DNA of 64,000 nucleotides. Origin: Isoetes taiwanensis. Lineage: Eukaryota; Streptophyta; Lycopodiopsida; Isoetales; Isoetaceae. The position numbers were made by a program, and so were the translations under genes. Of this stretch, positions 1 to 10,762 are shown piece by piece (position 1 is the first letter of the stretch; the number at the start of each line of letters is the position of its first letter). The notes beneath the pieces were generated by a model. That model searched no databases. It saw only the letters and a list, made by a program, of their open reading frames with translations, and had not been told where the DNA came from. The stretch is from assembly GCA_021234155.1 (NCBI GenBank), contig JAJEKV010000041.1:2422447-2486446 (forward strand), given 5' to 3'.

Positions 1-2997
1 CACTCAGAATTGGGTTACAAGGAATAGGGCGGGTTCCAACAACACGGGTGTTGTTACAGCAACACTTTTTCGCACAAATCCAATGGCTACTGTTTGCCAT
101 CTACGCACAACAAGAACACAGATTGCCTATGCGGGCAGAATTGTTGATGCACATTATCCGTAAGTTTAATATGTTGTCATTGGTTTTTCATGCAGCATAG
201 AAGTACATATCCTCATTCTTCTCACATCTCCTGCAATGCTACTGTGATACATATACATGTATTCCCAAGAGTTGAGTTCTTATATATGTTCTTGATCACC
301 TTTTCTATCTGTATTTTTAGTTTAGCTATCCAAATAAGGTAGCCCTTTCAGAAATCAACCTGAAACATTGAGGTTTTATGTCCAAATAGGCAGGAAACCT
401 TTCTCCGTGGACCTACACAGGGTAAATGAAGGTACTTGCAAATCTAATTATGTACTTGGTGGGATGCATCATGCCATTGTTCTTGATAGCACCTTATCAG
501 AAAATTAAAACTTCCTTAGCTTCTGTGTTTCATAAATTCTAGGCTGTTCCAAACCAGAGCGAGCCCTGGATTATTAAGTAGCTTCAAATTGATAAAATGA
601 TCAGCAAATAAGTTACTCCACTGTTTTCTGCACAAGAAAAACAAAATCAGCAAAGCTAATGTATTTACTTGCTTCTGCAAGATTACCAAAATTTTCAAAT
701 AAGCGTGAATACATTGAAACAAATATTTACCTGATATTTCGGATATTTTTGAGTTGGATGCGCAAAACTTATTAGTTCTTAGATGTGGTAATTTTTTTTG
801 TAATCTGTGCTTATGAGTTTCCATCCAACTTCTGGATGTTTCCTGTTGCAGAAATATATCTCAATATGGAAGGGTATGCGCTGTAGACACACCAGATGGT
901 GAAAATTGTGGGCTTGTAAAGAGCATGGCTGTTTTTGCAATTGTGACACTTGAGACGCCAGAACAGCCTATTCTAAATGCTTTATTGGGTCATATGAAGC
1001 CTCCTGAAGCTATTTTTCCTTTGGGAGACCTTGTGAAAGTCTTTCTCAATGGAAAATGGGTGGGAATTACTGATGACGAAAATGATCTCGAGCAATATGT
1101 CAAAAGGAAACGCCGAGGTGGAGAACTTGATTACCAGGCAAGTCTTTCACCACATAAGGTATAGCACTGCAAACTCATCTCTCTCATTATCGGCCCTCTT
1201 GCATTGCAGGTTGAAGTATGCTTAAGAGGAAAGGAGATCAATATATTTAGCGATGCTGGAAGACTTCTGCGCCCATTGTTCATAGTGGACAAAGATGAGC
1301 TTTGCATAACCAAGGAGCATCTTTTTGAGTTGAGAAGGAAGAAACCCCAAGAGGGGTTTGATTACTTGGTTAATGAAGGTGTTATAGAATTTATTGGAGC
1401 TGAAGAGGAATACAGAGCTTCAATAGCGGGATCTATTCAAGACTTGAAGAAACCTCGGTCACAACATGTTCAATATACACATATGGAACTGCATCCTGCT
1501 TCCCTTTTAGCAATTGGAGCATTTGTGATTCCATTTGTCAACCATAACCAGAGTTCAAGAGTTATGCAGCAGTCTCGCAAGCACTGTAGGCAGGCCATTG
1601 GATTCAACTGCTCCAATTTACGAGTAAGGTGTGACACGACGTCACATGAGTTGTTATATCCACAGAGGCCACTTGTGAGAACCCAGGCAATGACTCTGAT
1701 AGGAAGGCCAGAACTGCACAATGGGCAAAATCCAATAGTGGCAGTATTGAGCGACACTGGTTATAACCAGGAAGATTCAATTATTTTGAACCAATCCTCA
1801 TTAGACCGTGGAATGTTCAGATCCATGCATTTCCACACGCACAAGGATTCTCTTAAACTCAGTTTAGACCAACGCTTTGGCAAACCTAGTGAATCTGATG
1901 TTGGTGGTTATCGGAAGCAGAGCCATTATGAGAAATTGGACAGCGATGGTCTGCCATTTATTGGGGCATCTCTTAGTTCTTCAGACGTGATTATTGGAAA
2001 GTTGTCCACTGTTGGAGCAGATGTTCGAGAAACTGATGCAAGCCAGAAGTTGAAACACACCGAGCGGGGGAGAGTGGATCAAGTTGTTATTACAACAAAC
2101 AATGACGCTGAAACAGTTGTCAAGGTCAGACTGAGGGAGTGTCGCACTCCGCAAGTAGGGGACAAGTTTTCTAGTATGCATGGGCAAAAGGGAGTAGTTG
2201 GCATGTGTTTCCACCAGGAGGATCTCCCATTTACACGAGATGGCATTGTTCCTGATTTGATTATCAACCCCCATGCTTTTCCAACGAGGCAGACTTTGGG
2301 TCAGTTGATGGAATGTCTCGCTGGGAAGGCTGCTGCAGTCTGTGGCCAGGAACAAGATGCGACGCCTTTTGTGGAGAGATCTCTTCCTAGATTTTCAGAG
2401 GAATTGCACAAGTATGTAATTTGCTTTTTTCTTTCTTTCTTCAGTTGCCGATTTGCTTGCATAGGCAAGCAATTCACTTGCAAAGCATCCTTTTTATGGT
2501 TTGCTAATTTTGGTGACAGGCAAGGATTTCAACGGGCAGGAATGGAGTGCATGTACAGCGGTCGCATGGGAACAAGAATGAAAGTAGGTGTTAATATAGG
2601 TGTGACATTCTACCAGCGGCTAAGTCATATGGCTGAAGACAAAATGAAGTACCGGCGAACTGGGTCTGTCCATCCTTTGACAAGGCAACCAATAGTAGAT
2701 AGAAAGAGGCATGGTGGGATAAGGTTTGGAGAAATGGAAAGAGATTGTATGATTGCCCATGGTGCCTCTGCAACATTACAGGAACGACTCTTTTTATTGA
2801 GCGATCCATATGTGATGTACATCTGCACAAAATGTAGGAGGACTGCCAGCGTGGAGCAAAACAAGGTCCCACGTTGTCGATTCTGCAAATGTGGTTCCAA
2901 CATCGTGCGTGTCAATATCCCATATGCCTGTAAACTGTTAAAACAGGAGCTAAACAGTATGGGAATGGAGCTTCTTTTTGATTGTGAGCCCTGTTGA
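1..2997 (+). CDS. NRPD2: Second-largest subunit of RNA polymerase IV/V (NRPD2/NRPE2-like), 3' part
   Basis: This encodes the C-terminal ~707 residues of the catalytic second subunit shared by plant Pol IV and Pol V, the nuclear polymerases of RNA-directed DNA methylation. Exons read as <2-159, 852-1137, 1210-2411 and 2520-2997; all junctions keep frame. Visible RPB2-family motifs are DTPDGENCGLVK, GYNQEDSIILNQSSLDRGMF, GDKFSSMHGQKGVVG, INPHAFPTRQTLGQL, the hybrid-binding and anchor block (HPLTRQPIVDRKRHGG, FGEMERDCMIAHGA) and a C-terminal zinc site (CTKC...CRFC). The end, MGMELLFDCEPC, and the HTERGRVDQVV block resemble NRPD2 rather than NRPB2 or NRPC2 as I recall those families. Arabidopsis NRPD2 is about 1170 residues, so roughly 40% lies left of the window. 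No stops or frameshifts occur in the exons. The paralogue assignment is from remembered family features, not an alignment. Confidence 0.92.
160..851 (+). other. Intron of the NRPD2-like gene
   Basis: A 692-nt GT-AG intron: donor GTAAGT after TATCC and acceptor TTGCAG before AAATATATC. It splits a proline codon (CC|A). It is T-rich and I see no embedded gene; the 102-residue antisense ORF at 516-824 has no recognisable content. Confidence 0.85.
1138..1209 (+). other. Candidate GC-AG intron in NRPD2-like gene
   Basis: The exon ends ...GATTACCAG and the next bases are GCAAGT, the consensus of the rare GC-AG class. The acceptor is TTGCATTGCAG at 1199-1209, giving a 72-nt intron. A canonical GT donor lies 21 nt downstream (AAG|GTATAG at 1159). 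It would add seven in-frame codons but leave a 51-nt intron, below the usual plant minimum. Both choices keep the reading frame. Confidence 0.7.
2412..2519 (+). other. Short stop-free intron of NRPD2-like gene
   Basis: Donor CACAA|GTATGT, acceptor GGTGACAG. The intron is 108 nt, a multiple of three, and has no in-frame stop, so retention would insert 36 residues (F/C-rich) between LHK and QGFQRAG. The family sequence is continuous here (LHK followed by G-x-Q), so removal is the expected form. Confidence 0.8.
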
Positions 2998-3416
2998 ATG
3001 TATACTAGTTAAACATACTTCAATTTTGATCAAGGGGCGCCTTTTTCCAATGTGCTCCGCATCTTGAGCTTCATGTATATGCTCTTTAGTTTGGAATCTG
3101 TCTTTAAAATAGTGCTTCGGTATTATTACTTCGTATGCATAAAAAGCTTTGGTTTCGAATTACTTGATTCTGTACATATCAATTTCAGATTTCTTGGAAA
3201 TGTTACTATTTTGTATCCTTTGGAAGTGGTAATTGGCATGTGGGAGGAGCTTTTGTGTGTAACATTCTGGTGCTGTTGTGAGCGCCCCGCTAGCAGCAAG
3301 CAGCTGCCTGCAGGTGTCACCCAAAACCTTACCGCCCCGTGCGTTTGAACATTGCCCTTTCAATAATTTTGTGTTTGATGAATATCGCTTTGTTCGGACC
3401 TTATCCAGGTTTTATG
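2998..3416. other. 3' flank of NRPD2-like gene, no gene seen
   Basis: This T-rich sequence probably contains the 3' UTR. No clear AATAAA-type signal or ORF with recognisable content is visible; the short ORFs on both strands are low-complexity. Confidence 0.5.
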
Positions 3417-3532
3417 TATACAAGAACTTCCCTTTTGTTGCAATTCTGCTGTGGAAGGTGTGCTGACGCCCGTCATTGCGGAGACACATCTGACATTGCA
3501 ACAAATTGCAAAAAAAGGGAAGTTCTTGTATA
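3417..3532. repeat. 116-bp inverted repeat (fold-back)
   Basis: The left arm 3417-3445 (starts TATACAAGAACTTCCC) is complementary to 3504-3532 (ends GGGAAGTTCTTGTATA) over about 27 of 29 positions, with a 58-nt loop. The right arm ends one base before the terminal repeat of the next element at 3534. It may be a small MITE or part of that neighbour. Confidence 0.7.
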
Positions 3533-3533
3533 C

Positions 3534-4343
3534 GTGAAGTTTTGCTTAGGGTAAATTCTGGTGGCTCAGGTTTGCAACTATGGCGCCCCAAACTCCGACG
3601 ATGGCGCTCTGTTTTGGCGATGTCGGTCTGCTGCTCTGCTGCAATGTAGGTTCTTGAATAGGTTCTTGAATAGGTTTTTGGCGATGCCACTCTGCTTGCA
3701 ATGTAGGTTGCAAGCTTCTGGGCAGCAAGCTTCTGGCCGACGTTGCAAGCTTCCGTTTGTGTTCTATTAAGTTTCTTGATCTCTAACAATATATGCCGAC
3801 TCAGTTCTACGGTCATGAAGCCCCAACTTCGACGATGGCATCCTATTCTAGCGATGATACTTTGGATGATCACCCTGTTCTGGTGGATGTGGTTCTTGAA
3901 TGGTCGGGCTATTCTTTTGTGTTTTTGTTAAGCCTTTGGCAGAAGAATAGCCCTTTCTTGATTCAATATTCAGTGAGGTCAGATTAGTGGAGAAATAAAA
4001 GAAATGATTTCCAGGCCTCATGCTTCTGTTATTGGCATCTCTGCTGTGGCATGAAATCCTGGATCTTGGATGAAATCTTGGATAGAAATGCTGGGCTCCG
4101 ATATGAAAGGCCGACCAAAGAAGGCTTCTTAAGAAATCCATCGCAACGGAGGCTAGGAAGGTAAAAGCTAGGTAAAAAATTGAGAATGACAGTAAACTCT
4201 CGGAAGCAGGTAAGAAGTTTTAGAACGTCTATAAATATTTAGAATGCAAGGAAGGAAACATTCCGGAAAAGAAGACATGACACATCATATGTGGCAGCAT
4301 TTCGTTGGCGGATAAGCCAGAATTTACCCTAAGCAAACTTTAC
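3534..4343. mobile_element. Non-autonomous DNA element with 27-28-bp terminal inverted repeats
   Basis: The left end 3534-3561 (GTGAAGTTTTGCTTAGGG...) and the reverse complement of the right end 4317-4343 (GTAAAGTTTGCTTAGGG...) match except for one substitution and one indel. The 810-bp interior has no transposase. It holds short direct repeats (AGGTTCTTGAAT twice at about 3650-3673; GCAAGCTTCTGG-type repeats at 3710-3755). I could not find an unambiguous target-site duplication, so the superfamily is undetermined. Confidence 0.6.
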
Positions 4344-4690
4344 GGGATGATTAAGTAGTGGCCCTACAAATTCCATATCAGTCCATTTAATTTGTCTGTT
4401 CTTTCTCCAATTCTTTATTTTTGTACGCTCTACTATTTTGTACAGGAGTTGGGTATTTTTCATTAGGCTTCTCAATTTTCGATATTTCTTAGAGCCGTGT
4501 TGGGTTATCTTATAATCCGTCTTCTTCAACGGAATAAAATGCAGGTGATCATCTGTCCTCTACTTCATCTTTGGCTATGCATTTAGGTTAATACTTTTCT
4601 TTTGTTTTTCTTGTTTCTACGAGCTGCCCGTTCGGGTCTTAGAATATATGTCAACTTAGCATATGCAGTTTTGGGTGCCATTTTTTTAGA

Positions 4691-4832
4691 GCTTTGGACA
4701 GGCTTGGAGGCAATCTTCAGCTCCAAAAGCATAGCTGGAATAGAAGACACGTTAAGGAACACAATCATCTTCTATAAAAGAGCATTGAACAGGCTTGGAG
4801 GCAAACTTTAGTTCCAAAAGCATAGCTGGAAT
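4691..4832. repeat. Tandem ~50-bp direct repeat
   Basis: 4691-4740 and 4782-4832 share GACAGGCTTGGAGGCAA / GAACAGGCTTGGAGGCAA and CCAAAAGCATAGCTGGAAT with few changes and about 90-bp spacing. No gene is seen from 4344 to 5083; the poly-A-rich stretch at 4970-4990 is low complexity. Confidence 0.65.
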
Positions 4833-5083
4833 CAGTATACAAATTTGACAGTTTTCTAATGGCAGGCAAAATAATTTTATGCCTTTCCCACAACAGAAAG
4901 TTCTCAAATTTCAACCTTTCAAATGCCAGACAAAAATTTAAAAGGACAGAATCCAAGTTTTTAGTCAAAAAATATAAAAAAAATACCCATTTGTATTAGT
5001 TGCATTATAACTCAAAAACGAGTACATAAATGGATCAATTAACGAGTGGCATTGCTCTCTTGTCTTTTGTTGTATACCAATCC

Positions 5084-6383
5084 TTAAAGATAAGATAAGA
5101 TAAGATAAGACCAATCTATAGATTCAAATGATTCATCACACAATGAGACCAACATTGTTGCATCATGTGTCTCTAGGTCTATATGACTTCTTGTTGCACT
5201 CTTGATAGCATTTTGGCAAGAAAAACCTCGCTCACAACTTGCTGTGCCAGGAATGACCATGCAACATTGCCATAAATTCATTAGGGCTGGAAAGCTGTTC
5301 CACCAGCTATCACAAGTTCCATTTTCATCTCTATAAATAGACCAAGCCACCATCATACCTTTATTCTTCACAGCCCTATAAATTGTCCCAACAAAGTCCT
5401 CTCTCTCATTTAAACATCGTAGCCGATCAACTTTTGAAGCAAACTTCTTAAATAAAGTTTCCAGCCATTCTGTAGTTTGTTTATCCACATCATTCCAAGG
5501 ATATGCAGATGGATTAAAAAGACTCATAGCAATAAACACATCACTCACATCTGCAAACCTCCTGGCAAGTGCTTCCAATACAACATCTATAAAAGATCTA
5601 GCAATGCAAATTGAATGTGCAAGCGAGCCACTATCTTCAGGAAACTCATTCAAGTCAAGAGCCTGCAAATTCTCCCTCTTTTCTACTCATTCAAGTCAAG
5701 AGCCTGCAAATTCTCCCTCTTTTCTGGACATACCTCAAATGGTGTTCATGAGTGGTGCCATCAATATCCACAAATGCTATTTTACCATTATGGCAACAAG
5801 TCATGAACATATGAAGATGTTTTGTACCTTCACCAAATATTCTAGTCACCAAATATTCTATTCTATGAGAGATACTTCCTGGTAAACTTCTCCTTCACTA
5901 AATCCAACCATAAGCTTATCTTTGTGACATCAAGTCCTTCCCTTTGAAATTCTGAATTTAACTTATTCAACTCAATAAGGACATCTGCCAAGAAATGTAT
6001 CATGAATTGTATCTGAAAGACGTGAAAATAGTGGCCTTCTCATAAAGTTTTTTGTCATTCATCTTCCATTGATCTAGAATAGCAGGCATGAGACAAACCA
6101 ATCTCTCCATTACTAGCCCTCTAGACGGCCATCGCACACCATGTATTTGTAGAACATTCAAGTGATGCTCACCATACAATTCTAGTAAATTTTTGAACTC
6201 TTCATGCCGGTTTGATGACTTTTCCAACCAAGAGTACACTTTATTAGCCAGCTTGTCAACAAAATAAAAAACAAAAGCATTTGACCCCGATGTCAATGCA
6301 TCCTTTACTGCTAGTGCTTCTCTATGGGCTATGCAATGGACACCTTTAATTTCAGGATTCCTTGCTTGAAATCTAGTTACCAA
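5084..6383 (-). pseudogene. hAT-superfamily transposase remnant
   Basis: Two minus-strand segments belong to one degenerate hAT-like transposase of the type related to animal ZNF862/KIAA1586 proteins. The upstream block (6000-6383) contains HCIAHREALAVKDAL and a GVRWPSRG segment from the RNase-H-like catalytic region. The downstream block (5084-5668) ends in the dimerisation domain, with WWNSFPALMNLW and CCMVIPGTASCERGFS, the usual C-terminal 'P-x-S-x-x-x-E-R-x-F-S'-like motif. The two blocks are out of frame, and a 41-bp tandem duplication at 5644-5725 lies between them, so the copy is inactive. A short (GATAA)n run abuts the C-terminus at 5085-5110. No terminal inverted repeats were identified. 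Confidence 0.75.
5644..5725. repeat. Perfect 41-bp tandem duplication in the hAT remnant
   Basis: Two consecutive identical 41-bp units (5644-5684 and 5685-5725) start ACTCATTCAAGTCAAGAGCC. They break the transposase reading frame (41 is not a multiple of 3) and their identity suggests a recent slip or replication error. Confidence 0.9.
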
Positions 6384-7092
6384 TCATAACAAGAATAATA
6401 AGCAATTTAAGAGCTAATTGTTGACAAAAAAAAACTAAGCTAAGCTGTTGTCCATGTTTGCTTTCTCGAGGTTGGTCCAGTTTTCTTTGTTGTTGTTGCT
6501 ATAATGTTGGGTTTGCTTCTTATTCGTCTTGAGCTTGTTAAGTACTTGCGATATGCCACCTCATGCAAGTGTTGCCAAATAATGGGCATGTTTAGTAAAT
6601 GGCAGGGGTTCATATCTCCTTGATGACAGGATGGAAATTGGATGTGTTGGGAGACATTATTTTCACGGTTAGGGATCTATTTCAATTTGCTCTTTAGTTT
6701 TTGCATTCTCTGCAGGTGAGTTTCCTTTGGACGAGCATTTTCACTAACATTTTTCATTCTTTAGGGTGGGAGCATCAATTTGGGCATAAAGTAACTTCGG
6801 TCGAATGTCTAATTCTTTGCTTGGCTATTCCATGTATTTCTATCCTTGCAGTCTATGGTAGCGTTCTTGGCATCATAGGTTTCTTAGTTGAGGGATGCTC
6901 ATTTGTTTGTCCATTTCACATTGTTTTCTTCTTGGAATTTGTTGAATCTCAATCTGCAGGTTATGGGGTTTCCAGTCATCGCTAATTCATTACTGTGATT
7001 ACATGGTTCATTGGTTTAGTTATAAGTGGCTCGTTTCTCTCCATTATCTCCTACCTGTAGTTTCATTTGGTACTCCCTATGCTTGCTCTATT

Positions 7093-7124
<32 letters not shown>

Positions 7125-8182
7125 TTACCTCATGACTTTCCCTCCTTCTTCCTTCCCCTTTTGCATGAATGTCTTGTCCCATTCAACCTTTGCTGCATCC
7201 GTGGTACCAATTGCTCTATTTGTTCTTACTCCATGTATCTCACAATGTCCCCTTAATTTGGTTTTTCATTCCTCGATATCTTTCGATTTGTTGTGCTCTG
7301 GTCCTCTTGTCTTAATCCCATTTCTCCATCTATTTCATTTGTTTCTGTTTCCTTTTTTGCTCTAAGATTCTTGAGCTTTGTAGGTGTATGCGTAGGTAGG
7401 TAAGTGCATGTTTCTTTCTCATACGTTCTCAGTTGTCCTCATGGATGCCATGAGGAGGGCCTATACTCTTTTTATCATAGATTCTTAGTATCTTGTGAAT
7501 GCCCTTGAGGGCTTTTTAGACATTATTTGTGACCTTAGCTCCTTTGTCCCAATTTGCTCAGTTCCTCTATTCCCGATCCCTTATTCCATCCATTTCATTA
7601 TAATCTTCTATTCCTCTCTTTTTTCATCTTGCATTTTGTCCTTTTCCTCTTTATTCGTTCATTTTATTCCTTGAAACATCTTTCCTCTTCTATTGTCTTG
7701 ACTCCCTCTGCCTCTTGACTCATTGTAGTTCCTTTTTTAATACGTTATATTTTCTTGTTTGAAGTCTTTGTGTTCAAAGAGACTCTTATTGTTTTGCTCT
7801 GTCATATCAAGTAATTCACATTTTGGCATTGTTGTTTCTTTTGTTTTCCTTTTTGTTCATTCTTCCGTAGCTCTTTTTGCAAAATCCTGCATGACACTCT
7901 ATACTCAAGATCTGTCAGTTAGATCAAGGGTCCTCATAGAGGGCTGTCTTGGAAGTGATCCCCAAACCCACCTCAAATCCCTAGACATTGTCACCGCTGC
8001 TGAGTCTTCGTTCTTTTCTTTCTCATCCCTCACCATGTCTTAGAGATTTTCCCGAGGAAAAAGTTCTCTGTCAAACTCCTGAATGCCTTAAATATCAGCA
8101 GGCAGGGAGGCTTACCATGAACAACCTCTTCCAGTCATGGAAAAGTACGATATTGAGAGGGTCGCCCTCGCTCCTGACCTCA
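6384..8182. repeat. T-rich dispersed repeat region, no gene
   Basis: No coding content is recognised. It includes a (TTTC)n microsatellite at about 7090-7135 that creates a spurious Phe/Ser-rich ORF. From about 7430 to 7760 it matches 42835-43150. Both carry CATGGATGCC..., GGGCCTATACTC, a TAGATTCTTAGT block, TTTGTCCC, and GTCTTGACTCCCTC followed by CTGCCTCTTGACTC. It is a dispersed repeat family of unknown class. Confidence 0.6.
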
Positions 8183-8739
8183 GGCCCTTTTTCCACAACA
8201 CTGGTGTCTTATATTTATCAACGTATTATTGGGCCACATAAGCATATAAGATAGGCTGGTTTTTCCACTGCAATGTATAAGACATGTCTCATAAGCCTTC
8301 CGTACAACTCTGTAGTCTTATTTTCTTCCGGGGGAAACCCCCCGCCAGAAAATACGACATCTAATCTTATCCAATCACGGTGCTTCTTCGCCTAAAATTT
8401 AGGGCGTCACAAAAAAAGGCTGGAGTAGAATCGTCAACACCGGAACTGTCATTGCTGGACTCGAAGCATCTGATACACTGGAAATATGGAGGGTGCAGGT
8501 CGAAACTGGTTCACTACAAGAAAAAGGTAGTGTCTAGTGTAATATCAACTTTTTTGACACAAACAGAACCTACCAAAACCCAATTATTGGCACAACCTTG
8601 TCACTATACTTGTCGTGATCATTTGTCACAAACATGCCACAATAGCGTCAAATGTTGTGTCAAGCTTGCAGCTTCAATTTATGACATAATATTGACACAA
8701 AATCAATTTGGAACTATATGGTAGTCTAGAAAATGGCGA

Positions 8740-9090
8740 ACTTGTGACAATATTTTAACAACATTGTGATAAATAAATAAAAGTCCATATGAACACTATT
8801 ACATCAACATTATCGCAAGCTAGTGACAAAGCAGTAGTTATAATTCATCCACAATAAGACAACCAATAAGAAAATTTGTGACCCATTTTGTATCTAAAAA
8901 ATAGCTAGTGTTGTGATCACATTGTGAAAAATAAATAAAGCTTATACCAACTACATAGCATCAACATCATAGCAATGTAGTGACAATATAGTAGCTATAA
9001 TCCCATCCACAATAAGACAACTAATAAGAAATTTTGTGACTAGTTTGGTGTCTAGGTAATAGCTAATTTAAGACAATTTATGCATTGTAT
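8740..9090. repeat. CACTA subterminal tandem repeats
   Basis: Two ~165-bp imperfect tandem copies begin near 8740 and 8910. They share GTGATAAATAAATAAA / GTGAAAAATAAATAAA, CATCAACATYAT, CCACAATAAGACAAC and AATAGCTA. They contain several TTGTGAC/GTGACAA motifs also found at the right end (26590-26735). Confidence 0.7.
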
Positions 9091-9439
9091 CTTGTGTCAA
9101 AAGGATAAACATCTAAGTATTTTTTTGCTTGAATAACAAATATTCTGATTTCTGAAATTCGATAACAAAAAAGTCAAAGTAATAAAGTTTCATTGATCAA
9201 CAATGAATTTCCAACATAACAAATGCCCATAAAAAATGAGTTGAGGCAAGGGTATTAAATATTAATGTCAACAAAAATAATCAATATCGCCAATTCAATG
9301 CTCTCTATTTGCTGGTTCATCTCCATGATCCTCTTCCTTTGCATTGCCTTCATGACCTTCATTGTCTTCTTTGTTGTTATCCTGTTGATTATATTTGTAA
9401 AGCATATTGTTAGAAATTTCATAACTATATATCATATTC

Positions 9440-10350
9440 ATCTTATCTCAAAAGAATCATCCACATAACATATAGTCTAAATGTAAAAAAAAGTACAAGT
9501 GTAAGAACAATGTATGAATACGACGTTGAAATGACAAAATGTACAAATATACTTACATTCAATGGTTCTTTACCTTTCTTTAATTTTGTCTTAAATACTA
9601 CACCCGGGCTTGGTCCCTTGATATAATTGATAGCCTTGTGATAAGGTAGAAAAAAAAAATATAAATTACATGAAAATGTATACAAGGAGCATTGAGCAAA
9701 CTCACCTTTCCTAGCACAAACCCTTTAGAAACCATTCTTTTCTTGAATATCTCGTATCCACCTTTTTCTAATATTTCTTTCAGCATGTCATAGGTAGGCA
9801 TAGAGCCCCAATCTCGAAACTACGTCAGTTCACAATAGAGTAGATTGAAACACAAGGCCAAACAAGGAAAAATTCAAGACAAAAGCATTAGAGAGAAAGA
9901 ACAACTTCTACTTACAAATTTAGTTTTCAATGACATTATCCCTCCGGAACCTTGTTAGACAAAAAAATAGCAAAAGACGGCCTCCTCCATATATGAACAT
10001 GAATGAGAGAGGACATGCTTTCCTGTTATCTGTTCACTTGAATGCAAAGGAAATTATTCTTAAAATCTAGACCATAAATTTCACTTTACATTAATGTAAT
10101 CCACCTACATATTTCTACAATGCTTATGGACATCGAGATGCAAGAGATAGAAAAATAAAAACTTAAGGATGCTTGCACAAATTATATATCTCAGATTTAG
10201 ATAAGTTCGTACCTCAGATTTAGATAATTTCCTATACGAGAGATCAACCTCAACTGTTTGGTCTTCAGGTTCAACATTAGAAGAGCGAGAGTCTTTACCA
10301 GCACTATCATCCTCGCCACATGATGATGAAGCACTCAATACCACATTCAT
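9440..10350 (-). pseudogene. Unidentified coding-like fragments inside CACTA, left of the gypsy insertion
   Basis: Minus-strand pieces look like exons: a hydrophilic acidic stretch (10105-10350, with CGEDDSAGKDSRSSNVEPED) and a shorter piece (9598-9801, with TYDMLKEILEKGGYEIFKKR). I do not recognise a family. They lie downstream of, and in the same orientation as, the Ulp-like fragment split by the gypsy element, so they may be its later exons or another CACTA-borne gene. No catalytic His/Asp/Cys block of a Ulp peptidase is visible in them. Confidence 0.3.
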
Positions 10351-10464
10351 TTTTAAGATGATATGACCTGCAGATTTTCTTTTCCTTTTGCCTCCTTGTT
10401 TTGAAGTTTCTGCTTCTGGGATATTGCCGGAACTCGAATGAGCATCGATGCTCCTCCAACCTAG

Positions 10465-10605
10465 AAAGAAAGTTCAGCAAACAATGCAGCAAAAGGTTCA
10501 ACAAAAATCCAGCAAACACTTTGAGCAAACGGTCCAGCAAAAGGTTCAGCAAACACTTTGAGCAAACAGTCCAGCAAAAGGTAGCAAAACTCCAGCAAAC
10601 ACTTT
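10465..10605. repeat. CAGCAAA(C/A) minisatellite
   Basis: Irregular reiteration of CAGCAAACACTTTGAGCAAAC and CAGCAAAAGGTTCAG-type units. Read on the plus strand in one frame it gives a Gln/Lys/Val repeat (QQKVQQ); read on the minus strand it is Leu-rich. There is no evidence that it is translated. Confidence 0.6.
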
Positions 10606-10762
10606 GCGATTCCCTGTGCCTTCATACATGTTTAGTCTATCTTTAATACCATGGTTGTACAAAAAGATCATAAAAATTATATAGGGTGTTCTTGAATCCA
10701 TCGACAATAAGATGCTAAATAAAGATATGAGAATGGCATAACATACCTGATGTAAAAGTCTA

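Noticed and set aside
1470-2915. Several antisense ORFs of 60-124 residues opposite the NRPD2 exons
   Set aside because: They are mirror frames of a strongly conserved coding sequence and have no motifs of their own.
1-2997. Assignment as NRPB2 (Pol II) or NRPC2 (Pol III)
   Set aside because: C-terminal zinc ribbon and ending (LLFDCEPC) and GASATLQERLFLLSD fit Pol IV/V subunit better than the Pol II/III versions I know.
7003-7365. 120-residue Phe/Ser-rich ORF with apparent membrane segments
   Set aside because: Driven by a (TTTC)n microsatellite and T-rich DNA; no start context, homologous block elsewhere is not open in the same way.
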